DNA of 44,103 nucleotides, taken from contig JBCDBH010000003.1 in assembly GCA_039184055.1 (NCBI GenBank), positions 1 through 44,103 on the forward strand. The letters are read 5' to 3'. A model generated the notes under the pieces. The model ran no database searches. It worked only from the letters and a program-made list of their open reading frames with translations, and had not been told where the DNA came from. Origin of the DNA: JBCDBH01 sp039184055 (lineage in GTDB: Bacteria > Acidobacteriota > Thermoanaerobaculia > Multivoradales > J023). Made by a program: the position numbers and the translations under genes. Numbering within the stretch: position 1 is the first letter of the stretch; every line of letters begins with the position of its first letter. Shown here one piece after another: positions 24,934 through 32,938 of this stretch.

Positions 24934-25848
24934 ATGCTCGCCCGTCGCGTTGCTCTGTTTGCCTTTCTTATCGCCGCCCTCGCCGTTATGCCCGCCAACG
25001 GCCAAATGACCTTCGGCGTTCAAGTGTTCATCGACGGTTACGAAACCGGTGACACCACCGAATGGTCGGTCACCGAGCCACCCGATGCCGGTCGACCGAA
25101 TTGCAATTGCTATTTCTCGAGCGACTGTACCGCCGGCAACTTTTGCTATTGGGGACCGGGCGGCTTCACGGTCGAAGACAATTGCACCTGGCGTCTGCCC
25201 AAACCCGAAGGCACCCCGGGCGCGGGTTGTGATCAGGAATACGACGGTCCGTGGGGACCGATTTGTGACGGCGTGTGCACGCCGAGCCGCAACGGCTCCG
25301 AGCTCGGCTGGGAAGATCCGGCCCTCGTGCGTCAAGCCGTGAGCCTGTGGGGGCAAGCGATGGTGCGTCCGTCGCTCGCCGGTGGTGGACCGATCGACGA
25401 ACAGATCGCCGCCGAGATCGCCGCCATGCCGTTCGTCACCCCGCAATCGAGCCACATGATCGGTCGTCACGTCGCCGATCTGCTCATCCTGGTCAACGGC
25501 TACAGCTTTGGTCACTACTTCTGTGATCACGAGCATCACCCGACCGCGCCGTTCCATCCGTATCCGAACCTCACCGCCGATGCCTGTGGCGCCGCCGCGT
25601 CGCAGCTGGTGGTCGACGCGCTGATCGCCGAGCTGGCGACCCCCGATTCGGGTATCGGCACGCTCGCCGCGCTGTCCGGTCATTGCGACGATTGGCAGAC
25701 TCGCTTCGCGCCACGCTGCACCGGTGAAGGCGCGATCGATTGTTTGATGAAGCGGATCAGCGAGACCGCGAAGTTCATGAAGACCGCGCCACCGGCCGCG
25801 TCGCTGGTGCCGTCACTGGCGACTCCGCTCGATCAGTACCGCAACTGA
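24934..25848 (+). CDS. Secreted Cys-rich protein of unknown function
   Basis: 304 residues. The ATG follows AAGGAGGG. A signal peptide is present (VALFAFLIAALAVMPANG). The motif FIDGYETGDTTEWS after it is a version of the 'DGFESGDTSAWS' motif often seen at the start of exported proteins of Acidobacteriota. The first ~110 mature residues hold many cysteines (CNCYFSSDCTAGNFCYW and later Cys residues), suggesting a disulphide-bonded fold. The rest is mixed alpha/beta with a His-rich patch (FGHYFCDHEHHPTAPFHPYP) that could bind metal. It is not recognised as any enzyme. It is enclosed by two SGNH paralogues; the next gene begins 7 bp after its stop. Confidence 0.55.
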   Translation: MLARRVALFAFLIAALAVMPANGQMTFGVQVFIDGYETGDTTEWSVTEPPDAGRPNCNCYFSSDCTAGNFCYWGPGGFTVEDNCTWRLPKPEGTPGAGCDQEYDGPWGPICDGVCTPSRNGSELGWEDPALVRQAVSLWGQAMVRPSLAGGGPIDEQIAAEIAAMPFVTPQSSHMIGRHVADLLILVNGYSFGHYFCDHEHHPTAPFHPYPNLTADACGAAASQLVVDALIAELATPDSGIGTLAALSGHCDDWQTRFAPRCTGEGAIDCLMKRISETAKFMKTAPPAASLVPSLATPLDQYRN

Positions 25849-25855
25849 GGTCGGA

Positions 25856-27271
25856 TTGGAGAGCTCCCCAGGCCGAAGACGCCGGATCGTCTTCATCGTT
25901 TTGCTCGTGCTCCTCCTGTGGGGCGTCGCCGAGCTGATCGCCTGGACGGGGCTCTCCATCCTGCATCGTCGGGTCGTCGGTTGGGGCGAGCTGGCGCGTG
26001 AGCAGGCCGAGGTTCTCGGTGTCGAGACCGACGCCGACGCCCCGGAAGCTTCCGACGCGACTGGGCCGTCAGCGAACGAAGACGAAGATTTCTTTCTCGT
26101 CCAGGGCACGGTCCGAGAAGATCTGCGTGCTCCCCAGGTGCTCCACCCCTACCTCGGCTACGTGCTCGACCAGACGTTCAAACGCCGACACATCCGCACC
26201 CATCCCGAAGCCGCGAATCTCGGCTTTCCCCACAGCCACCATCCGCTGATCTGGCGCCCGGCCGACGACCGCGTCGTGGTGGGCGTGTTCGGGGGCTCTC
26301 TGGCCAACCAGCTGGTGGTGATGGGTCATCGCACGTTGGTGAACGAGCTCGGGGCGCTGCCGGCCTACCGGGGCAAGCGGATCATCATCGTCAACCTCGC
26401 CCTGCCCGGTCAGAAACAGCCTCAGCAGTTGATGACGCTCAACTATGTGCTGGCGCTCGGTGGTCATCTCGACGTCATCGTGAATATCGATGGCTTCAAC
26501 GAGATGATCAAGCCGATCCGCGACAATCTGACCTTCGGGGTGCATCCGATCTATCCGCGCACCTGGCGCAACCAGGCGGCGGCGGTCGACGGTGAGCTCC
26601 GCAAGGTCTTCGGTGAGATCTACTTTCTCCACGACCGTCGTCGCGCCCGTGCGATGCGTTTCGTTACCGCGCCGTGGCGCTTCAGCTCGATCGCCGGGCT
26701 GATCTTCACGGCGGGCGATGGCATCGACGCGAAACGGATCGCCGAGCTCGAGGAAGCGCGTGGCGAGTTCACGCTCACCGACTCGTTTCAAGCGGTCGGG
26801 CCAGCCTACGATGAAAGCGACGAGGCCCAGATCTACGCTGATCTCATCGATATCTGGCGCCGTAGCTCGGTCCAGATGCACGCGCTGGCGATGGAAAACG
26901 GCATCGACTACCACCACTTCCTGCAGCCCAATCAATACGATCCAGGCTCGAAAAAGCTCAGCGCCCACGAGCTCAAGCTCACCGAATACTCGAAGGGGCG
27001 GTACCGCAAGATCACCGAAACGGCGTATCCTCTACTCCGCCAGGTCGGCTCGGAGATGTGTCGTGACGGTGTCACCTTTCACGATGCCAGCGGGGTGTTC
27101 CGTGAAGAAACGGATACCTATTACATCGACGATTGCTGTCACCTGAATCGACGGGGCAACAACTTCCTCGCCAAAGCCGTCGTCGAGACGATCGGCGAGG
27201 CCCTCGATACGCCACCATGCACGACACCCCGACCACCAGCACCGACGACCTCGCCCTCCTCCTCGAGCTGA
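25856..27271 (+). CDS. Membrane-anchored SGNH/GDSL-type protein, paralogue 2
   Basis: 471 residues from a TTG start at 25856, supported by GAGG five bases upstream and by alignment with its paralogue at 23487. N-terminal helix IVFIVLLVLLLWGVAELIAW. Conserved blocks: VFGGSLANQLV (GGS), NIDGFNE (Asn/Glu where the paralogue has Asn/Asp) and IDDCCHLNRRGN. The last ~18 residues overlap the start of the ATPase gene in another frame by 55 bp. The two SGNH proteins, with the Cys-rich secreted protein between them, look like a duplicated envelope-modification unit. The substrate is unknown. Confidence 0.75.
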   Translation: MESSPGRRRRIVFIVLLVLLLWGVAELIAWTGLSILHRRVVGWGELAREQAEVLGVETDADAPEASDATGPSANEDEDFFLVQGTVREDLRAPQVLHPYLGYVLDQTFKRRHIRTHPEAANLGFPHSHHPLIWRPADDRVVVGVFGGSLANQLVVMGHRTLVNELGALPAYRGKRIIIVNLALPGQKQPQQLMTLNYVLALGGHLDVIVNIDGFNEMIKPIRDNLTFGVHPIYPRTWRNQAAAVDGELRKVFGEIYFLHDRRRARAMRFVTAPWRFSSIAGLIFTAGDGIDAKRIAELEEARGEFTLTDSFQAVGPAYDESDEAQIYADLIDIWRRSSVQMHALAMENGIDYHHFLQPNQYDPGSKKLSAHELKLTEYSKGRYRKITETAYPLLRQVGSEMCRDGVTFHDASGVFREETDTYYIDDCCHLNRRGNNFLAKAVVETIGEALDTPPCTTPRPPAPTTSPSSSS

Positions 27272-28773
27272 TGCCGCCGCGGGTGCGCGCCGCGCTCGCC
27301 ACCCGACCCGCCACCCAATCGCTGATCGAAATCGTTCTCGATCTCGGTCGACCGCCCGAGGCGCGTTATCCCGAGCGTGGCGAGCGTCTCGACGACACGC
27401 CGGTGAGCGCCGACGAGATCGCCCAGGTGGTGCGTGGAGTCGGTGCGTTCGGGCCCGACAACCGCGCCGGCATCGAGCGCACCCTGCACCGGATTTCGGC
27501 CCTCCGCAATCGACGCGGCGACGTCGTCGGGCTCACCTGTCGGGTCGGTCGCGCGGTGGTCGGCACCCTCGACATCGTTCGCGACGTGATCGAAGACGGT
27601 CGTTCGGTGCTGCTGCTCGGTCGTCCCGGTGTCGGCAAGACGACTCTGCTGCGCGAGGCGGCGCGGGTGCTCGCCGACGAGCTCGAAAAACGCGTCGTGG
27701 TGGTCGATACCTCGAATGAGATCGCCGGCGACGGTGACATTCCGCATCCGGGCATCGGTCGCGCTCGGCGGATGCAGGTGCCGTCACCCGAACGACAGCA
27801 CGCGGTGATGATCGAAGCGGTCGAAAACCACATGCCCGAAGTGGTGGTGATCGACGAAATCGGCACCCAGGCCGAGGCGCTCGCGGCGCGTACCATCGCC
27901 GAACGCGGTGTTCAGCTGATCGCCACGGCGCACGGCAACAACCTCGAAAACCTGCTCCAGAACCCGACCCTGTCCGATCTGGTCGGAGGCATTCAGGCAG
28001 TCACCCTGAGTGACGACGAAGCGCGTCGACGTCGCACCCAGAAGACGGTGCTCGAACGCAAGGCCCCACCCACTTTCGACGTTCTGGTCGAGATCCAGGC
28101 CAAAGATCGTCTGGCCGTCCACCACGACGTCGCCGAGGTGGTCGATCGCATGCTGCGCGACCTGCCGGCGGCGGCCGAGGTGCGTATCCGAGGTGAAGAC
28201 GGCGACGTCGCGGTGAGCGTGCCCAAACCGATCGACATCGACCGCCAGGACGACCGGCGTGGGCGGTCACCCCTACGCAGCGGGCACCGTTTTCAGCGCG
28301 GTCTCAAGATCTTTCCCTTCGCGGTCAGCCGGGGGCGGCTCGAACGCGCCGTCGAGCAGCTCGGTGCCGCCATCTCCCTGGTCGACGCCGTGCGCGCCGC
28401 CGACGTCGTGCTCACCGTCAAATCCCAAGAGCGACGGCAGCCCAAAGCCTTGCGCAACGCCGAGGCCGCCGGGGCGCGGATCGAGGTCATCCGTAGCAAC
28501 ACCCAGCACCAGCTCGAAGCCTTCTTGCGTCGTGAGCTCGGTCTCACCGAACGCAACGACGACGACCTCCCGGTCGCCGCGTCCCCCGAAGTCATCCGCG
28601 CCATCGCGCGGGTGCGGGGCGAAGGCCAACCGGTGGCGCTCAAGCCGCAGCAACGTCACATCCGACGCCTGCAGCACGAAATCGCCCAACAGCACGGACT
28701 CGCCTCGGCGTCGCGTGGCGAAGAGCCCGAGCGTCAGGTGATCATCCTGCCCCCTGGTCAATATCTCGACTGA
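27217..28773 (+). CDS. AAA ATPase with R3H domain (SpoIIIAA/ycf45 type)
   Basis: 518 residues from ATG 27217; the frame upstream is shadow of the SGNH gene. The N-terminal ~110 residues precede a SpoIIIAA-like AAA domain: Walker A GRPGVGKTT (~135-143), VVVVDTSNEIAGDGDIPHPGIGRARRMQV, Walker B VVVIDEIG, then IATAHGNNLENLLQNP. A second module follows (FPFAVSRGRLERAVEQLG, DVVLTVKSQERRQPK, LRNAEAAGARIEVIRSNT). The C-terminus is an R3H single-stranded nucleic-acid binding domain (RHIRRLQHEIAQQHGLASAS). This chain architecture is that of the ycf45-like ATPases of cyanobacteria and others. Its cellular role is not well defined. It overlaps the upstream gene. Confidence 0.88.
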   Translation: MHDTPTTSTDDLALLLELMPPRVRAALATRPATQSLIEIVLDLGRPPEARYPERGERLDDTPVSADEIAQVVRGVGAFGPDNRAGIERTLHRISALRNRRGDVVGLTCRVGRAVVGTLDIVRDVIEDGRSVLLLGRPGVGKTTLLREAARVLADELEKRVVVVDTSNEIAGDGDIPHPGIGRARRMQVPSPERQHAVMIEAVENHMPEVVVIDEIGTQAEALAARTIAERGVQLIATAHGNNLENLLQNPTLSDLVGGIQAVTLSDDEARRRRTQKTVLERKAPPTFDVLVEIQAKDRLAVHHDVAEVVDRMLRDLPAAAEVRIRGEDGDVAVSVPKPIDIDRQDDRRGRSPLRSGHRFQRGLKIFPFAVSRGRLERAVEQLGAAISLVDAVRAADVVLTVKSQERRQPKALRNAEAAGARIEVIRSNTQHQLEAFLRRELGLTERNDDDLPVAASPEVIRAIARVRGEGQPVALKPQQRHIRRLQHEIAQQHGLASASRGEEPERQVIILPPGQYLD

Positions 28774-28814
28774 ACCTCGACTGAGTTGATGGTTGCCACC
28801 ATAGCGCCTCCGGG

Positions 28815-28832
28815 CGTTAGCTGTGACTAACG
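28815..28832. promoter_or_regulatory. Candidate operator of the DtxR/MntR-type regulator
   Basis: Perfect inverted repeat CGTTAG-CTGTGA-CTAACG, ending 33 bases before the regulator's ATG. The half-sites GTTAG/CTAAC resemble those inside DtxR/IdeR boxes, but the spacing is wider. A second palindrome ATGGT-TGCC-ACCAT lies at 28789-28802. Autoregulation is the natural reading. Confidence 0.45.
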
Positions 28833-28864
28833 GTTCCGAGCGTCGCCTTTGGTACGCTCTGCCC

Positions 28865-29539
28865 ATGCCGTCGAGCACCACCGAGGATTACCTCAAGACC
28901 ATCCTGATTCAAGAAGAGGCGGATCCCGGCTCGTTGGTGAGCACCGGGCGGATCGCCGAAGCGCTGGCGTTGACCCCGGGCACAGTCACTACGATGGTCA
29001 AAGGGCTCGAACGCAACGGCCAGGTCGTCTACGAAAAACATCGTGGCGTCCGGCTCACCGAAGCCGGGCGCAATCTCGCTCGGCACGTGATCCGGCGGCA
29101 TCGATTGATCGAACGCTTTCTCGTCGATGTGCTCGGTCTCGATTGGTCCGAGGTCCACGAAGAGGCCGAAAAGCTCGAGCATGCGTTTTCAGACAAGGTC
29201 ATCGACCGGCTCGACGCCTTGTTGGGGCACCCGGCCACCGATCCCCACGGAGATCCGATTCCCGATGTCGAAGGTGAGTATCCAGCGAGCCTCGCCGAGC
29301 TCACGTGTCTCACCGAGTGTCCACCCGGGGACGGCTACCGGCTGTCACGGGTGAGTGACCAGGACGAAGCCTTTTTACGATTCGCCGAGCGACACGGGCT
29401 CAAACCCGGCGCGCTCTTGGTGGTCCACAGTCAAGATCCCGCGGCTCGCGCGGTCACGGTTCACGCCGCCGAGCACGATCACGTGACCCTCGGTCGTGAA
29501 GCCGCGGCCAAGCTTTGGGTCGAGAGGAGAGAGAGATGA
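28865..29539 (+). CDS. DtxR/MntR-family metal-dependent repressor
   Basis: 224 residues from ATG 28865 (MPSSTTEDYLKTILIQEE). It has the N-terminal winged helix (TGRIAEALALTPGTVTTMVKGLERNGQVVYEKHRGVRLTEAG, cut across two parts), the dimerisation/metal domain (RRHRLIERFLVDVLGLDWSEVHEEAEKLEH with its E/H ligands, HPATDPHGDPIP) and a C-terminal FeoA/SH3-like domain (CLTECPPGDGYRLSRVSDQ, GALLVVHSQDP). This is the standard layout of DtxR/IdeR/MntR regulators, which bind Fe(II) or Mn(II). Which metal cannot be decided from sequence. A palindrome lies just upstream. Its stop overlaps the next start (ATGA), but no metal transporter is near. Confidence 0.9.
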   Translation: MPSSTTEDYLKTILIQEEADPGSLVSTGRIAEALALTPGTVTTMVKGLERNGQVVYEKHRGVRLTEAGRNLARHVIRRHRLIERFLVDVLGLDWSEVHEEAEKLEHAFSDKVIDRLDALLGHPATDPHGDPIPDVEGEYPASLAELTCLTECPPGDGYRLSRVSDQDEAFLRFAERHGLKPGALLVVHSQDPAARAVTVHAAEHDHVTLGREAAAKLWVERRER

Positions 29540-30765
29540 AGAGTTTGCGTACCGCCACGCGCGTGTTCCTTGTGTTGCTTTGGGTCGCCGGCGCCGCCAT
29601 GGCCCAGGAAGAGGGCATCGCCGAGGTGCGGGGCACCGTGCTCGGTCCCGACGGCAACCCGCAGGCCGGAGTCACCATCCAGGTGGCGAGTGAGAACGAC
29701 CTCACCAACGTGATCGAGGTGGCGAGCGCCGTCGACGGCACCTTCGCCCTCGAGATTCCCGAGCCCGAGGGCTTTTATCGCCTCACCCTGACCAAAGAGG
29801 GGCTGGCGAAGCTCGAAGCCTCGCTCGAGCTGGTCGATGGCGAGTGGTACGACTACAACGTCCGTATGGGCTCGGCCGAAGAAGGCAAGCGCAACCAGGC
29901 GATCGACGTCTACAACGACGCCCTCAAGGATTGGGAAGCCGAAGACGATGCCGCCGCGCTCGCCAAGGTTCGCCAGGCGATCGAGATCGATCCCACCATG
30001 CCCCAGGCGCATCTCACCCTGGCGCACATGATGCACAACGGCGGTGACGACGTCGCCGCCGCCACCGCGATGGATCAATACCGCGCCCTCGAAGAAGGCG
30101 ACGCCACCGCCGCGCGTCTGGCCTATCGCGTCTACCGTGGCACCGGTCAGGGCGCCAAAGCGCGGCAGGCGCTCGCCAAAGTGCGTGGCACCGAAGTCGC
30201 ACCGGCGCTCGCCGCCGAGATCTACAATCGCGGCGTCGCCGCCTTCCAGGACGGTGACGACGACACCGCGATCGTCGACTTTCGCACCGCCACCGATCTC
30301 CAGGCCGATCTCGCGCCCGCCTGGGCGGCGCTCGCTACCGCGCACTACAACCTCGAGCAATACGACCTCGCCATCGGCGCGGTCGATCGTCTGCTCGCCG
30401 TCGAACCCGGTAACGTCCGTGGACTGCGGGTGCGCTTTCTGATCCAAGACGCCCGGGGCGACACCGCCGCCGCCGCCGAGGCCATGGCCGCCTACCGCGC
30501 CGCCGATCCCGCCGCCGCCGCCGAGCTGCTCATCCGTCGCGCCACCGCCGACTACGAAGCCGGTCTCGCCACTCAGGCGAAGAACGCTCTGCTCCAGGCT
30601 CTGTCGATCGCGCCCGACAATCCCGAAGCGCACTACCAGCTCGGTCTCGTCTTTGCCGGCGACGGCGACTTCGCCAAAGCCAAAGAGCACCTCGGACGCT
30701 TCATCGAGCTGGCGCCCGATCACCCCGATGCCGGCGCCGCCCAGGAGATGATCGACGCGCTATGA
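29536..30765 (+). CDS. Secreted TPR protein with carboxypeptidase regulatory-like domain
   Basis: 409 residues from ATG 29536, overlapping the regulator stop by 4 bp and preceded by GAGGAGAGAG. Signal peptide (VFLVLLWVAGAAMA). Residues ~25-110 are a carboxypeptidase-regulatory-like/transthyretin-fold domain (EVRGTVLGPDGNPQAGVTIQV, FALEIPEPEGFYRLTLTKEG). From ~120 to the end it is a TPR solenoid (LAKVRQAIEIDPTMPQAHLTL, ALATAHYNLEQYDLAIGAVD, ALSIAPDNPEAHYQLGLVFAG). Probably a periplasmic scaffold. It is Ala-rich like its neighbours. Coupling to a metal regulator could be simple operon proximity. Confidence 0.75.
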   Translation: MKSLRTATRVFLVLLWVAGAAMAQEEGIAEVRGTVLGPDGNPQAGVTIQVASENDLTNVIEVASAVDGTFALEIPEPEGFYRLTLTKEGLAKLEASLELVDGEWYDYNVRMGSAEEGKRNQAIDVYNDALKDWEAEDDAAALAKVRQAIEIDPTMPQAHLTLAHMMHNGGDDVAAATAMDQYRALEEGDATAARLAYRVYRGTGQGAKARQALAKVRGTEVAPALAAEIYNRGVAAFQDGDDDTAIVDFRTATDLQADLAPAWAALATAHYNLEQYDLAIGAVDRLLAVEPGNVRGLRVRFLIQDARGDTAAAAEAMAAYRAADPAAAAELLIRRATADYEAGLATQAKNALLQALSIAPDNPEAHYQLGLVFAGDGDFAKAKEHLGRFIELAPDHPDAGAAQEMIDAL

Positions 30766-30802
30766 GCCGGCGCTTGAACTACCCGAGTGAGAGTCTGAAT
30801 TC

Positions 30803-31585
30803 ATGAGCACACATCTTTCGTCCCGCGTCGCCCTGATCACTGGCGGCGGTACCGGTATCGGCGCCGCCATCGCCCACGACCTGGCCAAGGAAGGGGTCGC
30901 GGTGGTGATCAGCGGGCGGCGTAATGAAGTGGTGGAGGAGACGGCGACGGCGATCCGCGACGCGGGTGGTCGCGCGCTCGCGGTGTCGGGAGACGTTCGT
31001 CGGGCCGACGACGCTCGCGCCATGGTCGCGGCGACGGTCGAGACCTTTGGCGCGCTGCACATCCTGGTCAACAACGCCGGTATCGCCCGGGGTGGGCCGG
31101 TGGACGCGGCGACGGAGGACGATATCGACGCGCTCTTCGACATCAATGTCAAAGGGCCGATCCACATGATGCGCGCCGCGTTGACCCAGCTGCGTGGTCA
31201 TCGTGAGCGGGGTGGGGCGTCGGTGGTCAATATTTCGTCGTCGGTCACCCAGACCGTGCTGGCGAATTATTCGATCTACACCGCGACCAAGGCGGCGGTC
31301 GATCAGCTCACCCGCTGCTGGGCGCTCGATCACGCCGCCGATCGCATTCGGATCAATGCCGTGCTTCCCGGGCTCATCCGAACGCCGATTTTCGACACCA
31401 TGATGGATGCCGAAGCGGTGTCGACGTGGCTCGATACCGCCGACCGGATCACCCCGCTCGGACGGATCGGTCAGGGTGACGACATCGCGCGCATGGTGCG
31501 TTTCCTGGTCGATCCTGCCAACGATTGGATCACCGGTGGGCTCTTCACCATCGACGGAGGCATCAGCACGGCGGGCAATGTTTGA
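30803..31585 (+). CDS. Short-chain dehydrogenase/reductase
   Basis: 260 residues, classical SDR length. NAD(P)-binding TGGGTGIG at 13-20, structural NNAG at 90-93, Ser in NISSS (~145) and the catalytic YxxxK with Tyr159 and Lys163. The Arg-Arg after the second beta strand (SGRRNE, ~37-42) suggests NADP preference, which is inference. The end ITGGLFTIDGGISTAG is typical of FabG-like enzymes. The substrate is unknown. Its stop overlaps the candidate TTG start of the KamA-like gene (TTGA), so the two probably act or are at least made together. Confidence 0.9.
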   Translation: MSTHLSSRVALITGGGTGIGAAIAHDLAKEGVAVVISGRRNEVVEETATAIRDAGGRALAVSGDVRRADDARAMVAATVETFGALHILVNNAGIARGGPVDAATEDDIDALFDINVKGPIHMMRAALTQLRGHRERGGASVVNISSSVTQTVLANYSIYTATKAAVDQLTRCWALDHAADRIRINAVLPGLIRTPIFDTMMDAEAVSTWLDTADRITPLGRIGQGDDIARMVRFLVDPANDWITGGLFTIDGGISTAGNV

Positions 31586-32931
31586 GCGTCGTGGATAGCA
31601 GCGATGTGACTCGGGAGCGCTGGCGACCGCTCGATCGGCGCACGATTCGCCAGCACCCCGTCTGGCGTCATCTCGATGCCGCGACCCGCGAGACGATCGA
31701 TGTCGTCGGTCGGGTGTTGCCGTTTCGCACCAATGCGTATGTGGTCGAAAACCTGATCGACTGGGACAACCTGCCCGACGATCCGATCTTCCAGCTCACC
31801 TTTCCGCAGTCGGGCATGCTCGCCCCGGCCGATTACGCCACGCTCAGAGATCGAATCGTCGGCGGCGCCGATCGCGCCACACTCGACAGCACGCTCACCG
31901 AGATCCGCTATCGGCTCAATCCGCATCCGGCCGGTCAGCTGACCGCCAACGTTCCCACCTGGCGAGGACAGCCGCTCGACGGTCTGCAGCACAAATATCG
32001 CGAGACGGTGCTGCTCTTTCCCGCTGCCGGGCAGACTTGTCACGCCTACTGCACCTATTGCTTTCGCTGGGCGCAGTTCACCGGTGGCGACCTGCCTCGA
32101 TTCGCCACCCCGACGAGCGATCGCGCCGCCGCGTACCTGCGCGCCCATCCCGACGTCACCGACGTGCTGATCACCGGTGGCGATCCGTTGGTCATGTCGA
32201 CCGCCCGGCTCGAGGCGTTTCTCGCACCCTTGCTCGCGGTCGACACGGTACGCACCCTTCGGCTCGGCACCAAAGCTCCGGCCTATTGGCCACAGCGTTT
32301 CGTCAGCGATCCCGACGCCGACGATCTACTCCGTCTCATCGAGCGGATCGTCGAGGGCGGGCGACACGTCGCCGTGATGGCCCACCTCTCTCACCCGGTC
32401 GAGCTCGAGCCGGCCATCGCCCGGCGCGCCCTGGCGCGCATCCGGAGCGCCGGTGCCGAAGTGCGTCTGCAGGCGCCACTCATCCGTCACGTCAACGACG
32501 ATCCGGCTCTCTGGGCGCGTCTGTGGGCCGAGGCGGTGCGACTCGGGCTGGTCCCCTACTATCTCTTCGTCGAGCGTGACACCGGGCCGCGTCACTACTT
32601 CGAAGTGCCGCTCGACCGTGCCTGGCGAATCTTCCAGGACGCCTACAGCCGGGTCAGCGGTCTCGCTCGGACCGTTCGTGGACCGGTCATGTCGGCGTTT
32701 CCCGGCAAGGTCCGGGTGCTCGGTCGGGTCGACATCGCCGGTCACGACGCTTTTGTGCTCGATCTGCTTCAGGCGCGTGATCCGGCGTGGGTGCGTCGAC
32801 CCTTCTTCGCCCGTTTCGATCCCGCCGCCACCTTTTTTGATCACCTGCGGACGCTCGACGGCCAGCCTTTCGAGCTGGCCTGGTTCGCCGAGCATCTGCA
32901 ACACGCGCCGACGGTCGAAGCGACCGTCTGA
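31582..32931 (+). CDS. KamA-family radical SAM protein (lysine 2,3-aminomutase-like)
   Basis: About 449 residues from TTG 31582; GTG 31588 or 31591 are alternatives and none has a strong ribosome binding site. The [4Fe-4S]/SAM cysteines are in CHAYCTYC (residues ~153-160, CxxxCxxC). The surrounding FPAAGQTCHAYCTYCFRW, ITGGDPLVMS and LRLGTKAPAYWPQRF match KamA-type aminomutases, which interconvert alpha- and beta-amino acids with PLP. The PLP-lysine region usually reads PGGGGK; here it is MSAFPGKVRVLGR, with the Lys kept but the Gly run shortened. This divergence is found in several KamA relatives of unknown substrate. It is coupled to an SDR. Confidence 0.85.
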   Translation: MSVVDSSDVTRERWRPLDRRTIRQHPVWRHLDAATRETIDVVGRVLPFRTNAYVVENLIDWDNLPDDPIFQLTFPQSGMLAPADYATLRDRIVGGADRATLDSTLTEIRYRLNPHPAGQLTANVPTWRGQPLDGLQHKYRETVLLFPAAGQTCHAYCTYCFRWAQFTGGDLPRFATPTSDRAAAYLRAHPDVTDVLITGGDPLVMSTARLEAFLAPLLAVDTVRTLRLGTKAPAYWPQRFVSDPDADDLLRLIERIVEGGRHVAVMAHLSHPVELEPAIARRALARIRSAGAEVRLQAPLIRHVNDDPALWARLWAEAVRLGLVPYYLFVERDTGPRHYFEVPLDRAWRIFQDAYSRVSGLARTVRGPVMSAFPGKVRVLGRVDIAGHDAFVLDLLQARDPAWVRRPFFARFDPAATFFDHLRTLDGQPFELAWFAEHLQHAPTVEATV

Positions 32932-32938
32932 GTGAACG

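Noticed and set aside
23424..24998. 524-codon minus-strand ORF opposite the first SGNH gene
   Set aside because: High-GC shadow with Arg/His/Val-rich low-complexity composition and no motif; the plus strand has clear family blocks and a paralogue.
29479..30723. 414-codon minus-strand ORF opposite the TPR gene
   Set aside because: Glycine/valine-rich shadow of the Ala-rich TPR repeats; no start context or domain.
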